A stretch of 6,233 nt of DNA, taken from positions 1 to 6,233 of the forward strand of contig JAAWCC010000034.1 in NCBI GenBank assembly GCA_022792975.1, given 5' to 3'. Numbering within the stretch: the stretch's first letter is position 1; the number at the start of each line of letters is the position of its first letter. The translations under genes and the position numbers were made by a program. The stretch comes from Clostridia bacterium. Lineage in GTDB: Bacteria > Bacillota_A > Clostridia > TANB77 > CAG-508. The notes below the pieces were generated by a model. That model saw only the letters and a list, made by a program, of their open reading frames with translations. It ran no database searches and was not told the DNA's origin. Shown piece by piece: positions 1-6,233 of the stretch.

Positions 1-84
1 CCAATGAGGCCATTAGGATGGCTGAGCCCCAACGAGTTCCTAAAAAAGTATAAAAGTCAAGGGGAATCGGTTGTAACAATATAG
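1..84 (+). CDS. C-terminal end of an integrase-type (DDE) transposase, 5' part outside window
   Basis: Frame 1 is open from the window edge to a TAG at 82-84, giving 27 residues that include RPLGWLSPNEFLKKY. The pattern R-P-x-x-x-L-G-x-x-[ST]-P-x-E-[FY] is the usual C-terminal signature of integrase-core (rve) transposases of the IS3/IS481 type, just after the last catalytic region. The 5' part, including the catalytic DDE residues, is outside the window, so family and activity cannot be judged. The stretch is richer in GC than the following spacer, consistent with coding DNA or with a separate origin. The IS right end should lie in the next ~100 bases, but its inverted repeat cannot be identified without the left end. 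The family call is from motif memory on a short fragment. Confidence 0.6.
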   Translation, partial: PMRPLGWLSPNEFLKKYKSQGESVVTI

Positions 85-240
85 GGTACCCAAAGTATAT
101 ATTTTTCAAAAAAGTGTGACATATGATTGACTAACCTTCAGTAAAAAATCTTAATATTCTATTTATTTTGTTGATTTTTGTTAAATGCTAAGATATAATA
201 AATTATTATTAATTTTAATACTGAAACGAGGCGATAAAAC
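85..240. other. Intergenic spacer between transposase end and LCP gene
   Basis: This AT-rich spacer probably contains the right boundary of the insertion sequence and holds the promoter and ribosome-binding site of the LCP gene. A perfect 8-bp palindrome GGGTACCC (84-91) overlaps the last base of the transposase stop codon. It could belong to the element end or be chance. No RNA gene or further ORF is visible. Confidence 0.4.
171..199 (+). promoter_or_regulatory. Sigma-A type promoter of the LCP gene
   Basis: The -35 box TTGATT (171-176) and a perfect -10 box TATAAT (194-199) are separated by 17 nt, the optimal spacing for the housekeeping sigma factor. Transcription would start near 206, leaving a leader of about 35 nt. 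The ribosome-binding site GAGG (228-231) lies 9 nt before the ATG at 241. Confidence 0.75.
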
Positions 241-1338
241 ATGTCTAATAGTAAAAGATATAGATATGATGAAGAAGAATTAGAAAATGAAGAAAGACCA
301 AGGAAGAAGAAAAAGAAAAAAAAGAAAAGACATATTTTTTTAAAAATTTTTGTGACATTGCTTATGCTAATTGCACTTATTGCTGGAGCAATAGTTGGGT
401 TTGCATATAGTATGCTTGATCAAATTGATTATGATAATAAAGTTGACAAAAGCCAAATTGAAGTAAATGAAGGTGTTGAAACTCCTAAAGGGGTAATGAA
501 TATATTGCTGTTTGGAGTGGATTCGAGAAATCAGCAAAATAGCTATAATGGTTCTTTGAGTGATGTTATAATGATAGTTAGTATAAATCATGATACAAAA
601 AAAGTTAGAATTGCTTCAGTTTATAGGGACACATACTTAGAACGTACAGATACAAAAAGATTTGATAAAATTACACATGCATTTATGAAGGGACCACAAA
701 ATTCTATAAATTCAATAAATAAAAACTTAGACTTAGACATAAAAGATTATGTGGCGATAAACTTTAATGTGGTGGTGGATGTGGTCGATGCAGTTGGTGG
801 AGTTACTTTAACTGTAACTGACCAAGAGGCACAGCAAATGCGTAATTATATAGAAGAAATAAATAATAGCACAGGACATAAATCAAAGAAATTAACAAAG
901 GGTGGCACTTATACGTTAGATGGTGTACAAGCAACAGCATATGCAAGAATAAGATATACAAATGGTGGAGATTGGAAAAGAACAGAAAGACAAAGAGAAG
1001 TTTTAAATTTAGTATTTGAAAAAGCAAAAACAATGAACTTAATAGAATTAAAGAAAGTGGCAGATACAATACTAAAGCAAGTTTCAACAAATATAAGTAC
1101 AGGGCAAATAATATCACTTGCAACTGTTGCAAGCTCTTATGAAATTGAAGATACAAAAGGATGGCCTTTTGATGTTGCAGATTATTGGAAGGATGAGGTT
1201 TGGTATGGACCACCAAAGAATTTGGAAAACCAAGTAGTAATGCTACATGAGTTCTTGTTTAATAAAGATGATTATCAAGTATCGAGTACAGTTAAGGCTA
1301 TAAGTGATAAGATGATTAGAGAAACTGGAATCAGATAA
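241..1338 (+). CDS. LytR-CpsA-Psr (LCP) family cell-wall polymer ligase
   Basis: A 365-residue single-pass membrane protein. The cytoplasmic N-terminus is charged: acidic up to about residue 18, then an eight-lysine run at 22-29. One membrane helix follows at about 32-56, and the rest is extracellular. The LCP domain starts near residue 85 with MNILLFGVDSR (Asp94, Arg96). It continues with SDVIMIVSIN (Asp108), VRIASVYRDT (Arg123, Arg129, Asp130), VDAVGGV (about 182-188), ARIRY (Arg236, Arg238) and DWKRTERQREVL (Asp244, Arg247, Arg250, Arg252). These Asp and Arg residues match the family positions that bind metal and polyprenyl pyrophosphate. Family members transfer anionic glycopolymers such as teichoic acids or capsule from undecaprenyl carriers onto peptidoglycan. 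Which polymer is used here cannot be told, so no symbol is given. The start is supported by GAGG 9 nt upstream. The gene stands alone between its own promoter and a strong terminator. Confidence 0.92.
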   Translation: MSNSKRYRYDEEELENEERPRKKKKKKKKRHIFLKIFVTLLMLIALIAGAIVGFAYSMLDQIDYDNKVDKSQIEVNEGVETPKGVMNILLFGVDSRNQQNSYNGSLSDVIMIVSINHDTKKVRIASVYRDTYLERTDTKRFDKITHAFMKGPQNSINSINKNLDLDIKDYVAINFNVVVDVVDAVGGVTLTVTDQEAQQMRNYIEEINNSTGHKSKKLTKGGTYTLDGVQATAYARIRYTNGGDWKRTERQREVLNLVFEKAKTMNLIELKKVADTILKQVSTNISTGQIISLATVASSYEIEDTKGWPFDVADYWKDEVWYGPPKNLENQVVMLHEFLFNKDDYQVSSTVKAISDKMIRETGIR

Positions 1339-1368
1339 AAATTGGAGGAATTTTTCCTCCAATTTTTT
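1338..1368 (+). terminator. Rho-independent terminator after the LCP gene
   Basis: A perfect 13-bp inverted repeat (1338-1350 pairing with 1354-1366) encloses a TTT loop. The stem core is TTGGAGGAA/TTCCTCCAA, and the stem runs into a six-T tract (1363-1368). The left arm begins in the last base of the stop codon, so termination occurs directly after the LCP gene and separates it from the phosphorylase gene. Confidence 0.93.
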
Positions 1369-1377
1369 AACAAACAA

Positions 1378-1407
1378 TTGACTTTTTTTGAGGTTTAATA
1401 GTATAAT
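1378..1407 (+). promoter_or_regulatory. Sigma-A type promoter of the glucan phosphorylase gene
   Basis: A -35 box TTGACT (1378-1383) and a perfect -10 box TATAAT (1402-1407) are separated by 18 nt. The predicted start is near 1414, giving a leader of about 44 nt. No catabolite-repression (cre-like) operator is recognisable around it. Confidence 0.75.
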
Positions 1408-1443
1408 AAAATGTGTTACAAAAGATTTTTTAAATGTACAAAA

Positions 1444-1450
1444 GGGAGGA
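1444..1450 (+). promoter_or_regulatory. Ribosome-binding site that fixes the phosphorylase start at 1458
   Basis: GGGAGGA lies 7 nt before the ATG at 1458. An in-frame ATG at 1434 lies upstream of this site and has no comparable Shine-Dalgarno sequence. The longer start would add eight residues (MYKREEKT) that read through the ribosome-binding site, so 1458 is preferred. Confidence 0.85.
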
Positions 1451-1457
1451 AAAAACA

Positions 1458-4133
1458 ATGTACTTGTTCAATAAAATAACAGTTAATCCACAATTACCAA
1501 AGAGAATAGATAAGCTATCTATTATTTCGAATAACCTATGGTGGTCATGGAACACCGAATTTTTAAGACTCTTCAAAATGATAGATATAGACTTGTGGGA
1601 AAGTATAGGAAAAAATCCAGTGAAGTTTTTGAAAATGGTACCACAAGAAAAGTTAGAAGAGTATTCAAAAAACCCTGATTTTTTAAAGGAATACGATAGA
1701 AATGTAGCGAATTTTGAAAACTATATGAATAGTAAAAATACAGTATTTTCAAAAAAATTTCCAGAAAATAAAAATGATTTAATTGCATATTTTTCTGCTG
1801 AATATGGTTTAGATGAAATTGTTCAAATCTATTCGGGTGGGCTTGGTATACTATCTGGAGACCATTTGAAGGCTGCAAGTGATTTGGGTATACCTTTAGT
1901 TGGTATTGGACTTTTATATAAAAAAGGGTATTTCCATCAAGTGATTAATCCACAAGGTAGACAAGAAAATGTGTATAGGGATATAGAATTAGAAAATCTT
2001 CCGATGACTACTGTCAAAAACAAATATGGAGACGATTTAATAATTGATGCAAGAATTCAGAAAAAAAGACTTTTCTTAAAGGCATGGCAGGTAAATGTTG
2101 GTAGAGTTAAGCTGTATTTATTGGACTCAGATATAGAAGAAAATCTTGACCAAGATTTCAGAGAGATAACTAAATATTTATATGGAGGCGACCAAGAGAC
2201 AAGAATAAGACAAGAAATAGTACTTGGTATGGGAGGAACTAACCTGCTTAATACATTAGGGTTAGAGCCAACTGTATATCACATGAATGAAGGACATTCT
2301 GCCTTCCTTTTATTAGAGCTTGCAAGGCTTCTTGTTGAGGAAAAGAAAATTTCATTTAGAAATGCAATAAGTATAGTTTCATCAAAAACTGTATTTACAA
2401 CACATACACCAGTTCCAGCAGGAAATGATATTTTCCCAATAGATTTAATGGAAAAATACTTTAAGAATTTCTGGCCAAGATTGGGAATAGAAAGAGAAGA
2501 ATTTTTAAGACTTGGCATGAACCCAAAAGAAGAAATGGAGCCAGGCTTTAATATGGGAATTTTCGCATTGAAAATTGCAGGAAAGAAAAATGGTGTTAGT
2601 AAGCTACATGGAGGAGTTTCAAGGGAGCTATTCGGTGATGTTTGGCCTGAAATTGCAGCAAATGAATCACCAATAGGATATGTAACAAATGGAATTCACA
2701 CTTGTACATGGCTTGCACCAACAATGAAGGAATTGTTTAATAAGTATCTAACACCATATTGGCAAGACAATATATATTTAGAACGCACATGGGAAAAAGT
2801 AAATAATATACCAAACAAAGAATTATGGGATGTTCATTATCAAAGAAAAGTAAAATTATTACATTTAGTTAGACAAAATACAATAGATAGACTTAGAAGA
2901 AATGGTATGAGATATGAAGAAATAATGGATATAGTATCAAAGCTTGACCCAAACGCTCTTACAATAGGATTTGCTAGGAGATTTGCAACATATAAAAGAG
3001 GCACCTTGATTTTCCGTGATTTAGAAAGAATAACAGAGATAGTAAGCAATACAAATACTCCTGTACAATTAATATTTGCGGGAAAAGCACACCCAAAAGA
3101 TATAGAAGGTCAAGATTTAATTAAGCAAATACATGAAATATCGATGAAGCCACAATTCAAAGGAAAGATATTCTTACTTGAGGACTATGATATTGGAATG
3201 TCAAGATATTTAATTAGTGGTGTAGATGTTTGGTTAAATAACCCAAGAAGGCCAATGGAGGCTTCGGGAACAAGTGGTGAAAAGGCATCTGTAAATGGAG
3301 TGCTTAATTTTAGTATTTTAGATGGCTGGTGGGTTGAAGGATATAATAAAGAAAATGGATGGATAATAGGAAAAAATAAAGACTATGATTCATATGAAGT
3401 ACAAGATAATGAGGATTGCCAAAGTATATATGATACACTAGAAAATAAAATAATTCCAACATATTATAGCAGAATACAAGGAGAGAACTTTTCAAATGAG
3501 TGGGTAGAGCTTATGAAAAATTCTATTAAATCAACAGGCTGGCAATATAGTACAGCTAGAATGTTAATGGATTACCTAACTCAAATGTATATACCACTTT
3601 GCAATCTTTATGATAATTATTATTCTGATTTAGAAAATGTAATAAGACTAAATGAATGGGTAGATAGTATTAAAACTAGATGGGATAAAATTAAGATAAG
3701 ACAACTAGATAATTTAAATAATGTTGTTATAGATGCAGGAAATAATATTGAAGTAAAATGTCAAGTTGACCTTCAAAATATCAATCCAAAAAATATCTCA
3801 GTACAAGTATATTCAGGAAAAGTACTTGAAAATGGAATATTAGAAGATATACAAATAAAAGAAATGGAAAAGATAGATAAAGAGGGTGACATTTACAGTG
3901 CAAAAATTAATTTAACAGCAGGTGGAGACTATGGTTATACATTTAGAGTAATGCCTAAACATGAAATGGTATTAGAGGCTCAAAATTTAAATCTTGTAAA
4001 ATGGATAACAGAAGAAATGCAAAAAGAGGTAACAGAAGAAGAAAAAGTAACAGACAAGGTTAAAGCTCCATCAGTGGAGGACAATATAGAAGAAGCATTG
4101 AGTGAAGAAGAAAAAGTTGAAAAGTTTGACTAA
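1458..4133 (+). CDS. glgP: Alpha-glucan (glycogen) phosphorylase, GT35 family, with N-terminal DUF3417 domain
   Basis: An 891-residue enzyme that should release glucose 1-phosphate from storage alpha-glucans using phosphate and pyridoxal phosphate, in the cytoplasm. The N-terminus (about 10-110) has the DUF3417 pattern with NNLWWSWN and LFKMIDIDLWE, which marks the long bacterial/archaeal phosphorylase group rather than the E. coli MalP type. Phosphorylase landmarks follow in order: GGLGILSGDHLKAASDLG, HMNEGHSAF (His275-Phe283), THTPVPAGND (His316), HGGVSRELF, VTNGIH, GFARRFATYKR (Arg507, Arg508, Lys513, Arg514) and EASGTSGEKASVNG. In the last motif Lys609 aligns with the pyridoxal-phosphate lysine. 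A beta-rich C-terminal region (about 755-850) is common in this group. It is followed by a Glu/Lys-rich tail of about 40 residues (SEEEKVEKFD at the end) that looks disordered. The start is taken at 1458, not 1434, because of the ribosome-binding site. No other glycogen gene is adjacent, so it is not in a visible glg operon. Its frame is intact over 2.7 kb and contains no in-frame CGG or CGA. Confidence 0.93.
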   Translation: MYLFNKITVNPQLPKRIDKLSIISNNLWWSWNTEFLRLFKMIDIDLWESIGKNPVKFLKMVPQEKLEEYSKNPDFLKEYDRNVANFENYMNSKNTVFSKKFPENKNDLIAYFSAEYGLDEIVQIYSGGLGILSGDHLKAASDLGIPLVGIGLLYKKGYFHQVINPQGRQENVYRDIELENLPMTTVKNKYGDDLIIDARIQKKRLFLKAWQVNVGRVKLYLLDSDIEENLDQDFREITKYLYGGDQETRIRQEIVLGMGGTNLLNTLGLEPTVYHMNEGHSAFLLLELARLLVEEKKISFRNAISIVSSKTVFTTHTPVPAGNDIFPIDLMEKYFKNFWPRLGIEREEFLRLGMNPKEEMEPGFNMGIFALKIAGKKNGVSKLHGGVSRELFGDVWPEIAANESPIGYVTNGIHTCTWLAPTMKELFNKYLTPYWQDNIYLERTWEKVNNIPNKELWDVHYQRKVKLLHLVRQNTIDRLRRNGMRYEEIMDIVSKLDPNALTIGFARRFATYKRGTLIFRDLERITEIVSNTNTPVQLIFAGKAHPKDIEGQDLIKQIHEISMKPQFKGKIFLLEDYDIGMSRYLISGVDVWLNNPRRPMEASGTSGEKASVNGVLNFSILDGWWVEGYNKENGWIIGKNKDYDSYEVQDNEDCQSIYDTLENKIIPTYYSRIQGENFSNEWVELMKNSIKSTGWQYSTARMLMDYLTQMYIPLCNLYDNYYSDLENVIRLNEWVDSIKTRWDKIKIRQLDNLNNVVIDAGNNIEVKCQVDLQNINPKNISVQVYSGKVLENGILEDIQIKEMEKIDKEGDIYSAKINLTAGGDYGYTFRVMPKHEMVLEAQNLNLVKWITEEMQKEVTEEEKVTDKVKAPSVEDNIEEALSEEEKVEKFD

Positions 4134-4137
4134 ACTA

Positions 4138-4167
4138 TTGCAAAAGGCATAGAAAAACATATATAAT
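4138..4167 (+). promoter_or_regulatory. Candidate promoter for the small membrane protein and metG
   Basis: TTGCAA (4138-4143) and a perfect TATAAT (4162-4167) lie 18 nt apart in the 92-nt gap after the phosphorylase stop codon. Transcription would start near 4174. No hairpin terminator is visible in this gap, so read-through from the phosphorylase gene may add to expression. In AT-rich DNA such matches can arise by chance. Confidence 0.5.
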
Positions 4168-4210
4168 ATTAAAAAGACTTAAGAATTGATTAATGCAAAC
4201 AAAAGAAAAG

Positions 4211-4218
4211 AGGAGGTG
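4211..4218 (+). promoter_or_regulatory. Strong ribosome-binding site that fixes the start at 4226
   Basis: AGGAGGTG is a near-perfect anti-16S complement, 7 nt before the ATG at 4226. An in-frame ATG at 4193 would place this site inside the coding sequence and has no good site of its own, so the shorter protein is chosen. Confidence 0.88.
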
Positions 4219-4225
4219 TATAGAA

Positions 4226-6167
<1,942 letters not shown>

Positions 6168-6195
6168 TAAAAGTCGAAATAGTGAGAGAGGACGG
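6168..6195. other. Short non-coding tail after metG
   Basis: A TAA follows directly after the metG TAG, giving tandem stops in the same frame. The remaining bases (AAAGTCGAAATAGTGAGAGA and on) show no ORF or U-tract terminator. The coding frame does not resume here, which supports 6167 as the true end of metG. Confidence 0.4.
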
Positions 6196-6226
6196 TGTGT
6201 CAAAGGGGACGGGGCATTTTGACATA
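6196..6226. repeat. REP-like hairpin with GGGGACGGGG loop, possible mobile-element-associated repeat
   Basis: The arms TGTGTCAAA (6196-6204) and TTTGACATA (6218-6226) can form a 9-bp stem with one G-T pair, enclosing a G-rich 13-nt loop GGGGACGGGGCAT. The TGTCAAA-GGGGACGG-TTTGACA pattern resembles palindromic repeats often found next to REP-associated tyrosine (Y1, IS200-like) transposases in Firmicutes; this is from memory of such sequences. It is much richer in G than its surroundings. A terminator role is less likely on the + strand because only five A's, not T's, follow the stem. The window ends seven bases later, so any associated transposase cannot be seen. Confidence 0.5.
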
Positions 6227-6233
6227 AAAAGCA

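Noticed and set aside
1..100. A structured RNA gene at the GC-richer start of the window.
   Set aside because: Frame 1 gives a recognisable transposase C-terminus ending in TAG, which explains the composition better.
301..330. A/G-rich run encoding poly-lysine in the LCP gene as a slippage or frameshift site.
   Set aside because: The frame continues correctly on both sides into the membrane helix, and basic residues before the helix fit the positive-inside rule.
803..1216. 137-codon open frame on the minus strand within the LCP gene.
   Set aside because: It is antisense to a clear LCP domain, with Leu-rich low-complexity translation and no ribosome-binding site. It is a shadow, as are the other minus-strand frames.
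1434..1457. Upstream ATG at 1434 as the phosphorylase start.
   Set aside because: The strong GGGAGGA at 1444-1450 lies between it and the ATG at 1458, and family N-termini begin near MYLFNKITV.
4193..4225. Upstream ATG at 4193 as the start of the small membrane protein.
   Set aside because: The AGGAGGTG ribosome-binding site at 4211-4218 would be inside the gene, and the extra residues (MQTKEKRRCIE) are just its translation.
6196..6233. Hairpin after metG as a rho-independent terminator.
   Set aside because: The loop is long and G-rich, and the + strand lacks a T-tract after the stem (AAAAA follows).

Overview
The window is AT-rich. It has perfect TATAAT -10 boxes, strong purine-rich Shine-Dalgarno sites, AGA/AGG-dominated arginine codons and a LytR-CpsA-Psr cell-wall ligase. 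Together these suggest a low-GC Gram-positive bacterium (Bacillota), most likely an uncultured gut-type Clostridia lineage. The lineage is an inference from composition and gene content; no species can be named.

Layout, all on the + strand: (1) the last 27 codons of an integrase-type transposase (1-84), then a spacer with the promoter of the next gene. (2) A monocistronic LytR-CpsA-Psr membrane protein (241-1338), closed by a perfect 13-bp hairpin terminator. (3) An alpha-glucan (glycogen) phosphorylase with its own promoter (CDS 1458-4133). (4) A 113-residue three-helix membrane protein of unknown function (4226-4567), with a candidate promoter just upstream. (5) Methionyl-tRNA synthetase, metG (4588-6167), 20 nt after the small membrane gene and probably co-transcribed with it. 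(6) A 66-nt tail holding a REP-like hairpin with a GGGGACGGGG loop.

The most notable point is metG. It can be read only through two +1 frameshifts. At both places one extra C lies between a codon ending in T and a conserved glycine codon GGA (AAT-C-GGA at 5008-5014, CTT-C-GGA at 5297-5303). At both places the zero-frame A-site codon is therefore CGG. By my reading, these two CGGs are the only in-frame CGG codons in any gene of the window; about 78 arginines are encoded by AGA/AGG with a few CGT/CGC. Every other CGG trinucleotide lies out of frame or in non-coding DNA. Apart from these two sites, metG is intact over 525 residues with HIGH-like, CxxC/CxxC and KMSKS motifs. The pattern fits +1 recoding at a CGG codon that is unassigned or starved of tRNA, and fits random pseudogene decay or random sequencing error poorly, though neither can be excluded from one window.

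Functionally the genes are mostly independent housekeeping units: cell-wall polymer attachment, storage-glucan breakdown, and charging of tRNA-Met. Both ends carry traces of mobile DNA.
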